The notes under the pieces were generated by a model that saw nothing but the letters and a program-made list of their open reading frames with translations, made no database searches and was not told the origin of the DNA. Positions 12,501-23,029 of a stretch of 64,000 nt of DNA are shown here, piece by piece. The translations under genes and the position numbers were made by a program. The DNA comes from Tribonema minus (taxonomy: Eukaryota > Sar > Xanthophyceae > Tribonematales > Tribonemataceae): the NCBI GenBank assembly GCA_017506865.1, contig JAFCMP010000190.1, forward strand, positions 1,083,817-1,147,816, read 5' to 3'. How positions within the stretch are numbered: position 1 is the first letter of the stretch; each line of letters opens with the position of its first letter.

Positions 12501-15500
12501 ATTATTCCAGTAGTAGTTACTGATGCAAGTTGAGGTGCAAACGTATTTGCGTGCAATAAAGGCCTGGGCCATCTCCACCTGCTAATGCTGAGGCATGCTG
12601 CGACATGCACGTATCATGTGATTGTGGCCCAGCAGGCATGCATATGAGCACTGGTGCCCTAGTGCATTGGTCCCTAGTAGGGTCTGTTTCATGCGCATCC
12701 TCTGGGCAAATGTAGCACCGAGGGCCACAAGCCCAATTCTGACCATGATCACGGCACAAATCGCGAAGACGCATTGGTGTTGAGCGTTGCTGCATCGGAT
12801 GCGCTCATGTACAATTGTCGCGGCCAACATTGGCAGTAGACACCAAGTGCTGAGTCGGGCATGTCCGTGGCAAGCACTTATTGCTCAATGGGGCAGGGTT
12901 TCAAGGTCAAGGGCAGATGCAGATGACTTCAGGATGCAAACGCCTGCAAGTGTGTGCTCCAGAGCGCAAGCGCCACTACCCGCCGAACCGACCGCGCCTG
13001 CACTTCATGCACGCTACGCGTTCTTGTTCTTCAACTCGCAGAAGGGTACCGGAAACCCCGACGACGTGACGCCCTTCGAGCGCTTCCTCGACCCCAATCA
13101 CGGCGGCGCGCTGCGCCAGCGCGGGAACTACTCTAACCCCTCCTACGCCGTCAACACGGAGTACTTCAACAACGGCTCCAGCGTCACGCGCAACTTCACC
13201 GCGCGCGGCGGCGCGCGCTACTTGGCCCTCCCGCCCGCGGGCGCCGCCGCGCTCGCCGGCAGTTACAGCGTCACCGTCAGCGGCGGCGGCAGTTACAACG
13301 TAACCGCCGCAGGCAACGTGAGCGTCGCCGGCGTGAACCTCACCGTCGCGTACCAGGGCGGCTACCGCTGCTCCATCCGCGCGTGGACGGACTTCGAGAA
13401 CGCGACCTTCGTGTCGAACCTCACCAACTTCTGGTCGCGCTACATGGACACGGCGACGCAGGGCGACGGGCGCGTGTACACGGCGTGGGGGACGGACCTC
13501 CTGTGGCCCCCCACGCACTGGCACACGGCGCTGCTCGAGGTGAGCGCGTGCAGTCGAAGACCCCCCCCCCCCGCCGCGGGGGTCGCGCTGGCTGTCGAAG
13601 CCGTTGCGCGAGTCTGCAAATACGTTGTGGCGGCGTCAATCGTGATAGCGAGTGCTCGGCGCTGCCCGTCTGCCTCTACAGTAGATGCGCTGCCGCTGAT
13701 GTCGGGGCCTCCATGCACAATGCTCAGCGGCAGTGCCGGGCCCATGCGTGCTTCCATTCTCAATGGCAACTGTCAGTGACTCTCTCTCTGCAAGCCTGAT
13801 GCGTAGAAGTGTATTTCCGCGCGCAGTGTGTTGTCCAGTGCACGATGGTCACACTGCTCACCGCATCGATCCCGCCGACCTCGCTGCCCCCCCCCACCCA
13901 CCCACACCCACCCACACTCATTGCCCGTCCGAGCGTCGTTTCCGATTGCACGCGCCGGCAGCGACTGACATTTGCACATGCCACAACTGCCTTCCTCACC
14001 TGTTGACTCAAGTACTTCAAGTTACATGACCCCCTTCGTCGCGCGCGCGCACACGAACAGGTTGCCAACGCGACCGCCGGCGGCGCCGCCGCCGCCGCGC
14101 CCACGTACGTCTACACGGACTACGGCTACATGCGCCCCGGCGTCTGGCAGACGACGGGCGCGCCGTGGCAGCCCGGCGTGTGCGTCGTCGAGTTCCGCCG
14201 CAACTGCACGGCACTCGGCGGCAGCGGCATAGGGAGGGGCGGCACGCGCAAGGACGTCGACCTCGTGTCCGGCCGCGGCGGCGTGCTGGTGCAGGACACG
14301 GACGCCGCGTACCGCATGCGCGTGAGCTACACGGACGCGCGCGAGGTCGCCCAGGTGATGCGCGCACGCACGCGCAACGCGTGCGCTCTGCTGGTATGCA
14401 TGTAGGCGTGTGGTCACGTCGTAGGGTGTGGTTTCGAGGCGCTTTGAGCGATGTCGCTCGTGTGCGCGACGCGACGACGCGCTTGGAAGGGCAGCAGCGG
14501 CGCTGCTGAGCTGCGCGTGCTGTGCATGCGCGCGCGACACCATCTGCGCACTGCTGCTGCTGCTGGTGCTGCTGCTGCTGCTGGCCACCATCCGCGCGCT
14601 GCTGCTGCTGGCCACCATCTGCGCGCTGCCGCTGTTTGCCACTGCCCTGAGCGCTGCCGCTGCTCGCCGCGCGCGCGCAGGGGCGCTGGTGGGAGGAGGG
14701 TGGCGAGTGCGTGGACCAGGTCGTCCGCGGCTGCCGCAACAACGGCACATGCGCACTGCCGGGGGTGTGCGAGTGCGCACCTGGCTGGAGCGGCCCCGAC
14801 TGCTCGGACCCCGTCTGCGGCCAGCGCTGCGCGAACGGCGGCAACTGCACCCTGCCAGGTACGTCTCTTGGCGGCGCCCGCGTCCTCGCCCGTTGGGTCT
14901 CGTCGTCATATGTACTGTGGTTCTGTCTGAGTCGCTGGCCGCGGGCAGCAGCGGCGCATGCGATGCGCGCCTGGGGCGGGCATGCGTAACCCTATCCCTC
15001 ACCCTTATCCTGACCTCAACCTCGAGCGCTTGCCGGGCTTGTGCATGCTGCCAGGTCTGCGCAATGCGCGCTTCCGACTTCACTGGCCGAGCATGGCGCC
15101 GCTACCACTGCCATTGACGGCACTTTGAGAATTCCGACTGGAGCTGACTCTTACCCCAACCCTAGGCCTAACCCTGACCTTAACTGCGCCGCTGCCGGTG
15201 CCCCCGGCGGTGCTCGAAGGAGGGGCGACGGCACCGAGCCAGGTCCACAAATAGCAAGAAGAAGTTCCTGGCGTCAAGCTTCAACTTCAAGCGGTCGCGT
15301 TCAGGTCACAGATGCAGCGGCGGAGTCCAATGCTGGCCTAGGGTTGGTATCAAAACCTCACTGTAACCCTGAATGAACCCTACGGAAAGCGCCAATGTTA
15401 GCACACCAAGCTGATTGCACCATGCAGCGTGCGCCTCTGACTTGAGAGCTGAGGGTGGGGGTAGGGTTAACATTAAGTTAATACACAGCCCACGGTTGCT

Positions 15501-18500
15501 GAACTGCTGTGTCGGAAAAGCACCTTACCAGACATCCTCTGCTGTCGCTGCCGCCGCCGCTGCTGCTGCCATCGCTGCTGCTTCTGCTGCCGCCGCCGCT
15601 GCTGCTGTTGCCGCTGCTGCCGTCGCCGCTGCTGCCATTGCGGTGGCGACGCTCAGACACGTGCACGTGCTCGCGCGGGTGGGCCGGCCCCAACTGCACG
15701 ACGCCGCTTTGCGCGCAGGACTGCAACAATGGCGGCGTGTGCGTGGCGCCGGACGTCTGCAAGGTATATAGCAACCCTGATCATGCCTCATCAAGCCTAA
15801 TACTTCGAAGTATATGTTTAAGTATCTGCATCAGCGGGGGCTTATGAGTCATCAACCTCCTCGTCAGGAACCTCATGCTTGCAATGATGCTGATCAAGCT
15901 TCATCAATCTTGCAGTAACCACTTTTTTGTGTCTTTCAGTCATGACAATCTGTATGAAGAACGGCATGGGCCTGGCATTCATGTTTTGTTGTTGTTGTGG
16001 ATTGATGATTGTGCATGAGCAAGGGAGGCTGCGTTTGTGTTTGTGTCCAGAATCAATGACTTGCTGAGAGTGGGGCGTCCCTCACCTCTGTCCTTGGTTT
16101 GTCCACCTATCAACCGCTCAGTGCTTTGGCACAAGTGACAACGTTGAACAAGTCTCAGAGCCCAGCTTACAACGTTTGTGGCACCACAGTGTGCCTCAGA
16201 CTGACTCTTACAGTGCCCTCCCTTGTGCGTTCGCCGCGCGCGCCTCGCGACGCCTGCAGTGCAAGCAGTGGGCAGCCGACTGGCCGGACGGCCGCCTGGC
16301 GGGGGGGCGCCCCCTGTTCCGCAAGCCCAACGGGGACCCCCAGACGACGGGCTGGACGGGCTACGACTGCGCAACGCCGATATGCACGCAGGCGTCCACC
16401 TTCGCGCTCGTCCATTCCCCTCAGCAGGTACCGGTGCCAACGTCTCTCATACTCTAACTGTAACTTCATCATGAGCATGTCAAGCTCAACTTTTGACAGA
16501 CAGCGGGTTGGACGGGCTACGACTGCGCGACGCCAATATGCACGCAGGCGGCCGGCCACCTTCGCGCTCGTCCATTTCCCTTCGCAGGTACCGTTCTGGT
16601 GCCAATTTTTTCTCAAACTCAAACTTCAAAGTAGTACTCGAAGTACTCCTTGTGATTGAGACTGTGGCAAGCGATGCGTGGTTTGTTGATGCTACGCCGA
16701 TATGCATGCAGGCGGCCACCTTCGCGCTTGTCCATTCCCCTCAGCAGGTACTGGCGCCAGCTTCTCGTACTTCACCTGTAACTTTATATGGGTGCTTCAA
16801 ACCGATCATGTTTGACTCTGTAGCACCTGGCGTCTATGCATATTTTCATGATGCTACTCATGCTTTGAGTAGGGTGCCTCCTGCTTCTCATGCGCCTGCG
16901 GATTCGATTTTCCAGATGCCAGTGCCCGACTATGAGGCGTGCCCTAAGGCTGCTTGCTCGTCTTAGTACTTGTTATTAATTCTCGCTCGGGGCGAAAAAG
17001 CCCAGATGAATGACATCCAACTTGAAGCTTGCTGTATGGAATCTACATGTCGTGTGACAGTCTGAAAGCGTCTGAACAACAACCACTCAAAACCCGCCAC
17101 CGCCGCCAAATGGCATCTCGGTATCCTCCCCTACGTCCTCCTCCATGTGCCTCCCCCCCTGCACTATATGAGCGCTTTGCCATGCGTGCGGTTGTGACAA
17201 TTAGCGTGCACCCACTCATTCCACTCCAGCCTTGCGCGTTCAACTTCTATTACTGTACAAGGGCCTCAGTGCCCCACGTCATCGTGAGGTTCGGCAACCC
17301 CAGTAACCAAGCAAACAGTAGGACCCACATCATAACTGCTGGCCCTTACTGTCCTCTTACATGCAGGGTTGAGGGCACAGCCCGCAGCACTTGATGGCCC
17401 CCCCACTACAGGCATGCCTGTCCCCTCTTCCCCCCCCCCACCCCCCACGCGCGCGTGCATGAGACAGGTGTCCTTTGACGGCATGGCCCCCGTCTCGCTC
17501 CGCCGTGCGCTGAGCGTTGCCTCACTGCCCCCCCCCCCGCCCCCGCCGCGCCTACATACCGTAGGTATCCCTGGGCGGCCAGCCCCGACGCCCTGCTGTC
17601 TTACTCAGCCATGCGCCGAGCACTGCCTCACTGCATACCCCCCCCCCGCCCCCTGCCCCCCCTCCCGCACCTGCATACCGTAGGTATCCCTGGACGGCCA
17701 CGGCCCCGACGCCTTGCTGTCTCGCTCCGCCTCACGCTGATCAATGCCTCACTGCACTAAGCCCCCCCCCCCCCCCCCCCCTGCGCGCGCGCCTGCATAC
17801 CGCAGGTATCCCTGGGCGGCCACGGCCCCGACGGCCTGCTGGCGTGCTCCGCGGTGCGCTGCCCGCTGTACGATGCAGCGTATGTCACGACCGCGGGCGC
17901 GAGCTTCCAGAGCGGCTGCGGCGCGGATCCGCGCGGCACGGGGTGCTGCGTCGCGGAGACGGCGCCGGGGACGGGGGCGCGCACTGGCCGGTGGCAGTGC
18001 TCGCGGTGTCTGCGGCCGATCGCGGCGCCGCACAACCTGACGTGCGCCGCGGCGGACATGGAGGTATGTATGTATTGTACGTGTGGCGCTTCTGGCGCGT
18101 GTCTCGCATCGGCGGGAGCGCAGTCGTAGCAGCGGTTCTCACGTGCGGCGGGCATTGGAAATTGCGTGGATGAGGATTGTGAAGTGTGCGCATGAACTTC
18201 GGAGCATGCGGTTCCGAGATGCCGGCGCGAGGCGCCGCACGCGCGGGGCGATGGTGATGCACATGTGCACGATATGCGGGTAATGCTGGGCGCTGCAGGC
18301 GCAGCAACGGCTGAGACATCAGCGATCAGCGCTCACAGGGCGCGTACATCAGACAGCTCGCCTCACCACTTGTTGAAAAGCGTTGGGGCGGGCACCAGGG
18401 GACCATAAAGTTACGCTGCGGGTCCTGAGCCTTGGCACCCGGCGCTCCACAGAGCATGCGTGTCGACGCCGCTGGCGCCTGTTGAAGAGAGCGACAGGAG

Positions 18501-21500
18501 CACACGAGCGCGCTGGCGGGCGCAGCAGCTGCTGCTAGGCCGCTGCCGTTGCGGCACATCGGCGGGCATGGAGCCCGCGACGCCGTCGCCGTGTGCGTGG
18601 TGGCAGGCATAAGACTCGCGCCGTGCCGCCCACTACTTCCAAGCACGTTCAAGCACTGTATCCTCATATTTGTACTGCCGCTCGCCTACTGCAGCCGTCT
18701 CACCTACCTACCCCCGGCCCCGCTGCTCCCGCTTCGGCGCATGCAGAGCAAGTGGTACGCCGCCGCCGCCAATGTCCCTGCCGCGTACCTCGACGACGGC
18801 GCCGTGCCACGTCCAATCACGTGTATGCAGTGCATGTTCACATGCGTGGTGCCGCTCGCCGAGCGCTGCTTCAGCCGTCTCATCTCCCCCCCCCCCCCCC
18901 CTCCACTCCCCCCCTCGCCTCCCCCCCCCACGCGCAGAGCAAGTGGTACGCCGCGGCCGCCAACGTCCCCGCCGCGTACCTCGACGACGGCGCCGTGCGC
19001 GCGTGCGGCGCGCGCCACTCGCCGTTCCCGTACTACGTCGACGCCACGCCGGGGCGCGACGCGGCGCTGTTCTCGCCGGACCTCGCGCTGAGCAACGCCA
19101 CCGGGCCGCAGTTCCTGTGCGGCGTCGCGGCGTGGGAGCAGGGCACGTTTGACGGGGCGGCGGCGGAGGACGCCGCCGCCGTCGCCAACGGCACCGGCAC
19201 CGATTTCGCGCTGGAGGCGGGGCGCCACGTGCGCGTCAACTTTCCGAACTACCGGCAGGTGCGCGGCGCGCGCGCGTTTGAGGTTTCTGTCTGCTTGCGG
19301 CGCAGCGCTCGGCTTGCGCGCGCGCCTATGTGTAGGTTACGGCCACGAGCCGCGGCGGACGCTTTAGCGACTGTTGCGATGTCTATGTACCTCAAGAAGT
19401 ATATACATGTACACCTGCCAAACTGTTGGCAGATGCGCGTGCGCACATATTCGAGATTTTTGTTGACTCGCGGGACAGCGCTCGGCTTGACATGACCGCA
19501 TGCATTGGGCTAGGGACACGCGCAGCGGCGGGCCTGCACCCGATTGCATTTCGCCGGGGTTTTGCTGCAAAGGCGAGTGCGCGCGGGCCGCATCGACGTC
19601 CTTAGCCGCTGGCAGCGCATGTGTGGTGTCGGTGGAAATGGTAACTGAGGTGAGCAGGGCCCTAACCCTAACCCTAGCCTTTGGGGCGATGTACGGGCCC
19701 TGCAACAGTTGCTTGTACTTCCAGGAGTCCTACTCGTGCTACGTAGGAGGCGCTGTAAATCCATGCCGGCCAGCGGGGTCAAACACGACAAAACCTGCGC
19801 CATCTACGATCGGCAGGCGCGGGCACATATGGATTGCCGTCTGGTTGACGTTGTGTACCAAGCTTTGCCGGGCTAGTGCATGCGGTTCTGCTCGCTGCAC
19901 ACGCTGCTCGACTCGTGCCCTGAGTCCATTGGCAGGTGGTAGGCGTGCGCGCCCACTGAGCCCTAACTGAACCCTTCTTCCAACCCACGGCATTGTCTGT
20001 GCAGTGTTGCAATGCCGGCTTACCATTCAGCGGCACTACGCAACACGGACACAGTGCACATCGATCGGCACAGCTACCTCAAACTACTTCGAAGTCGATG
20101 TTTGCATGCCATGAATTCTAACTGCGCTCGGTCAAGTGCGCGTGCAAGTGATAGCAACCGCGAAGGACCCACAGATCCGCCCACACCCTTTCAGACCAGA
20201 TCCGTCGGCCCTGGCTGGCGTGTGGAATCAGGGGATCAGCATAGCGGCTGGCTGCTTTGATGCTATGCAAAGTAGCAAATCCCATCAGTGCACTCCTACA
20301 GTAGGACCCAGCATTCCGCATTTGCAGTGACATCAACCCCCCCCCCCCCCCCCATCCCCTTCAGGTGTTTGCCCGGTGTGTGGCTGCAGAAGCCGCACAT
20401 AAGCAGCGAGGACGCGCATGCATGCGCCAACCAAAGTCAGGTAGCAAAATTCAGTACACTGCAGGCCCCAGGAATCACCCTTTTCCAACGATGTCTGCGA
20501 CACGGCCAACTGCCTGCCCCCCCCCCCCCCCCCCAAACCCCCTCCGCCCCCCCCCTCCCCCCCCCCTCTTAGGTGTCCCCTGACGTGTGGGAGCAGGGGC
20601 TGTCGCTGGTCCGTGGCGAGGGCGTGTACGTGTGCGCCAACAACGGCTCGTGCATCGCGCCCGACACGTGCACGTGCGCCGACGGCTGGGGCGGCTTTGA
20701 CTGCCAGACGCCCCTGTGCCGCCACCTGCAGCCGAGCGGCGCCGTGAGCGCGTGCCAAAACGGCGGCGTGTGCGCCAACAAGGACGACTGCCGCTGCGCG
20801 CAGGTGCGCGCGCCGCGCGTGTGCCGGCGAGGCAGGCTTTGCATCCCCCCTGCTGTGATGGACTTTGGCAGCTGCAATAGCGAAGGCATGCTGGCTTCCA
20901 GAATCTGATGTGACGGACGCTGGCGGCACATGTGGTGGTTGATGGCTGCTGGCTGGCAGCGCTGCATGCTCGCGAGCAAGGTAGCAATGCGCATGTTGAA
21001 GGGGACGGCTGCCGCCTCACAGATGGCATTCGCAGGAGGCCCCAGGGGACACGCACCAAACTTCGATGTGACTTGCGTGCAGCTGCAAACCCCGTCACCC
21101 TTGCAGCACTGCGCGGCATTCGCACGACACGCTACGCAGCACGACAAGCTTTGACAGTGCCGTGCTCGATGTTAGGGAGTGGCAGCACATTCAAACACGC
21201 CCCCCCCTCCTCCCCCCCCCAACAACCCCCCCTGCGCAGGCGGAGTCGGTGCTCTGGAAGGTCTACCCCGACGCCGTGCGCGGCCGCACGGGCTGGGGCG
21301 GCACCGACTGCAGCATGCCCATGTGCGTGCAGGGGCACTTCGACCCGTTCTGCGGCGGCCTGCCGCAGGCGCCCGGCGGCGAGGGCTGCTTCCGCTGCGC
21401 GAACGGCGGCAACTGCACGGCGCCGGACGTGTGCGCGTGCGCGCCGGGGTGGGCCGGCTACGACTGCCGCACTCCCGTGTGCGAGGCGGTCGCGGACGCG

Positions 21501-23029
21501 CTCACGCGCGTCGCGCTCGACACGGTCGACGAGGAGAAGGTGCGCGCGGACTTCGACTGCGGCGGCATGGAGTGCTGCGGCGGCGGCTGCTGCGGGTTCG
21601 ATGCTGTGCTGCATGCTGCTGCGAGTGGCAGGGGCCCTGTCTGACTCTTGAAAAGGAGGGAAGGCATTGCTGCGTACGGCCCTGCACCCACTCACGCGCC
21701 CTTTGAGCACATCAGCAATGCTCTTGTTGGCCGCTGGTGGCGCGCCCGCATAGCGCTCTGAACATGAGACGCTTGCGGGTACCCCCGTTGACGCCCCCGT
21801 CCGCCCCCCTTTTCGTTATCTGTCCTACCGCAGGTGCATGCCTTCGAGTCTGACCCGTGCAGCATGCGCGCCCTGCACCAGCCGCACCTGTGGGACGGCG
21901 CCTGGTACACGCGCGGCAACTGCACCGCGCCGAACCGGTGAGGCAGCGCGCACGTAGCGCAGCAGCGCGGACGCAATGGCTCGCTCTCAGGGTTCCGTGT
22001 GCACTCGCTGCATTTGATCGGTGTTGTTAAATATGACTTTCAGCCAGATCCACTTGAACACTACAACTGCTTATGCTGAGAGGTGTGCGCAGCAGATGAG
22101 GAAGGCTCGTGTGCCGCTGCGTCATTCTAGGTTGTCTGAACTGCGCATGAGATAGGGCCCGCTGTAGTAGCTGGTATCGAAGGTCCCCAGGTGCTTGCGC
22201 GCAAACGCGTGCGTCTTGAAACGCGCACTAGTTGCAGCCATGCACAGCGGCCAACCTGGCCTGCACTGCCGCGCGTGCTGAGCGCAAATGATCTTCACAC
22301 ACACCACACGCACGCAGGTGTTTGCAGCACACTATTTTGCCGATGATCACTGCTCTGCCTCTCCCCAGTCACCACAAGTGCCCATGCACTTGCCGCGAGG
22401 CATGCGCCCATGACGTCCACATACCTTTTGTCACAAATACACACTTCGACGCAAGCCTAGGTCAGGGCAGTGCTCCAACTCACCACTGACCCCCCCCCCC
22501 GGCCCCCCCGCAGCACCCTCCCGCCGGTGCATACGTCGAGGTAGGGTCTACGCATCATTATCGGTTTCCCCTTGCGTAGCTCATCTCTGCTTTTACGCCC
22601 ACGTCCGTTGCACGACGCAACGCGCGCAGGTGCACGTGCACGTGCTGGGAGGCGCACTCGCCGCAGGCGTGCGCGGCGCGCAAGGAGGGGTGCGAGGGCC
22701 CGTGGCAGGACCCCCTCGTGCGCTACCGCAACGCGCTGCCGGTCGGCGCCATGTTCGGCACGCGCGCGTGCATCAGCGGCTTCGAGGGCCTCGCCGACGC
22801 CGAGGACCGCTTCACGACGTGCCACATGACGATACACGTGCCGTCGTGGGTGCAGCGCCAGTCGATACCACTCATCATCGGCGGCGTGTTCCTGGGGTTC
22901 TTCGGGTCCATCGTGTACCTGCTCGTGCGCCGGCGCCTGCGGCGGCGCTACCTGCGCGCCAAGATGGAGCGGCGCCGCAGCCGCCGCAGCAGCGACACGG
23001 CGGGGCTGCTGCGCGGCGCGTCGCGATAG
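2475..23029 (+). CDS. Multi-exon NHL-LCCL-EGF type I membrane protein
   Basis: A predicted cell-surface protein of about 2,157-2,179 residues. Exons: 2475-3571, 4589-4910, 5294-5455, 5809-5912, 6793-6915, 7469-7676, 8221-8526, 8961-9326, 9762-10050, 10765-11030, 11892-12263, 13042-13539, 14061-14354, 14681-14858, 15657-15763, 16260-16427, 17806-18063, 18938-19258, 20573-20803, 21240-21539 (or to 21605), 21834-21937, 22630-23029 (TAG). Every junction keeps frame and all introns are GT-AG. Order: signal peptide, Cys-rich N-terminal domain, NHL blades, LCCL, EGF-like modules interleaved with Asn-glycosylation-rich regions, one membrane helix, Arg-rich tail. The start is the first ATG of a typical hydrophobic leader. 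An adhesion or receptor-like role is inference from the domains. The end of exon 20 and a possible extra exon in 19259-20572 are uncertain. Confidence 0.85.
7621..7976 (+). repeat. Four tandem echoes of the exon 6 donor end
   Basis: The end of exon 6, CTGATTGGTCAGGTCATCG through AAAGAG|GTGAGC, recurs at about 7741-7787, 7806-7868 and 7918-7974. The copy at 7808-7855 has a CAG acceptor, 16 open in-frame codons (PLIGQVVDDGRTAIKE) and a GTGCGC donor, so it could be used as a cassette exon. The last copy has lost its donor (AAAGAGCC). Confidence 0.85.
8221..8526 (+). other. LCCL domain exon (exon 7)
   Basis: Residues about 673-774. The pattern VLRLRCPSGC, then VYGGG, YSDDSSVCRAAVQAGAL and a Gly-Gly-Tyr beta strand matches the LCCL consensus (CPxxC ... 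VYG ... Y..DSSxCxAAxHAG), with Gln-Ala replacing the usual His. LCCL domains occur in Limulus factor C, cochlin and apicomplexan surface proteins. A 7-Ala stretch is encoded by a (GCC)n run. Phase 0 at both ends makes it a clean shuffled module. Confidence 0.8.
8961..11030 (+). other. EGF-like block 1 (exons 8-10)
   Basis: After the last NHL blade, exon 8 encodes a first EGF-like unit (CAAPCENGGAC ... CACAPGWGGVDC). Exons 9 (9762-10050) and 10 (10765-11030) add about four more of the form CxxxCxNGGxCxAPDxCxCxPGWxGxxCxxPVC. These short six-Cys units resemble the tenascin/teneurin type. They are extracellular and disulfide-bonded. Confidence 0.85.
10207..10250. repeat. Head-to-head interstitial telomere repeats
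   Basis: Three GGGTTA units run directly into CCCTAA units, followed by degenerate CCCTCA units, making a short palindrome in the intron between exons 9 and 10. It indicates a TTAGGG telomere type. Confidence 0.85.
10990..11625 (+). repeat. Nine tandem echoes of the exon 10 donor
   Basis: The end of exon 10 (GCGTCACAGGCTGGAAG|GTGCGCTGTTGAACTT) recurs with the core at about 11023, 11095, 11158, 11235, 11296, 11371, 11449, 11525 and 11584, with spacing of roughly 60-78 bases. Most copies keep a usable AAG|GTGCGC donor; later ones decay (GAATGTGCGC, TAAGGTGTGC). Many carry the linked ACTTGAAGTAC motif just inside the intron. Confidence 0.9.
11892..14354 (+). other. Exons 11-13: one EGF-like unit between non-EGF ectodomain segments
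   Basis: Exon 11 (11892-12263) ends with an EGF-like unit (YVCANGGACVAPDVCACARGWAGFDC). Exons 12 (13042-13539) and 13 (14061-14354) encode Asn-glycosylation-rich sequence (many N-x-S/T, for example NYSNPSY and NNGSSVT) of unknown fold. The acceptor at 11892 is CCCCAG|GAC, which keeps frame; the nearer CAG at 11875 would not. Confidence 0.75.
14520..14640. repeat. CTG/CCACCATC tandem repeat in an intron
   Basis: Runs of CTG triplets alternate with three GCCACCATC(T/C)GCGC blocks. It ends before the acceptor at 14680 and contributes no exon. Confidence 0.7.
14681..16427 (+). other. EGF-like block 2 (exons 14-16)
   Basis: Exon 14 (14681-14858) has CRNNGTCALPGVCECAPGWSGPDC and the start of the next unit. 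Exon 15 (15657-15763) completes it (DTCTCSRGWAGPNC). Exon 16 (16260-16427) ends a divergent unit with GWTGYDCATPIC. Junctions are phase 1 (14/15) and phase 0 (15/16). Confidence 0.8.
14985..15465. repeat. Degenerate telomere-like CCCTAA/TTAGGG islands in an intron
   Basis: Scattered units such as AACCCTATCCCTCACCCTTATCC (about 14988-15010), CCCAACCCTAGGCCTAACCCTGACC (about 15155-15180), CTAGGGTTGG (15340) and GTAGGGTTAAC (15460) lie in the long intron between exons 14 and 15. No exon is seen elsewhere in this intron. Confidence 0.6.
16350..16755 (+). repeat. Three tandem copies of the exon 16 end and its donor
   Basis: The segment from GGGCTGGACGGGCTACGACTG to CCTCAGCAG|GTACCGGTGCC is present at 16350-16440 (exon), 16501-16600 and 16683-16755. 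All three keep CAG|GTAC donors. The later copies have extra or substituted bases. Confidence 0.85.
17467..17850 (+). repeat. Acceptor-side echoes of exon 17, four copies
   Basis: AG|GT(A/G)TCC... followed by GGC(C/G)CCGACG recurs starting at 17467, 17569, 17688 and 17806, each preceded by a C run and CATACCG(T/C)AG. Only the last opens into a long exon. Earlier copies have acceptors GACAG or GTAG, so they are competing 3' splice sites. Confidence 0.85.
17806..19258 (+). other. Exons 17-18: Cys-rich ectodomain segment
   Basis: Exon 17 (17806-18063) encodes about 86 residues with CSAVRCPLYD, CGADPRGTGCCV and CSRCLRP. Exon 18 (18938-19258) encodes SKWYAAAANVPAAYLDD and an N-glycosylation-rich stretch. 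I do not recognise a domain family. Both exons are phase 0. Confidence 0.65.
18748..18996 (+). repeat. Echo of the exon 18 start
   Basis: The first 59 bases of exon 18 (AGCAAGTGGTACGCCG...) at 18938-18996 are repeated at 18748-18806 with few changes, again preceded by a CGCATGCAG-type acceptor. Confidence 0.85.
19659..19677. repeat. Interstitial telomere-like repeat
   Basis: GCCCTAACCCTAACCCTAG, about three CCCTAA units, lies in the intron between exons 18 and 19. The intron also holds a Cys-containing open frame at 19500-19970, which I could not support as an exon. Confidence 0.75.
20573..21605 (+). other. EGF-like block 3 (exons 19-20)
   Basis: Exon 19 (20573-20803, acceptor CTCTTAG|GTG after a long C run) has two units: CANNGSCIAPDTCTCADGWGGFDC and CQNGGVCANKDDCRC. 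Exon 20 starts at 21240 and holds GWGGTDCSMPMC and CANGGNCTAPDVCACAPGWAGYDC. It may end at 21539 (AAG|GTGCGC) or run to 21605, adding a Cys-rich stretch with MECCGGGCCGF. Both ends are phase 0. Confidence 0.75.
22630..23029 (+). other. Terminal exon: membrane helix and basic cytosolic tail
   Basis: After a last Cys-rich segment (CTCTCWEAHSPQAC), a hydrophobic stretch IPLIIGGVFLGFFGSIVYLL is followed at once by RRRLRRRYLRAKMERRRSRR, a strong stop-transfer signal. The topology is therefore type I: outside N-terminus, about 35-residue tail inside. The frame ends with TAG at 23027-23029. Confidence 0.9.

Noticed and set aside
12787..13041. Extension of exon 12 upstream to an ATG near 12787
   Set aside because: The acceptor TCGCAG at 13041 is in phase with exon 11; the upstream part lacks domain-like sequence and would need a separate start inside the gene.
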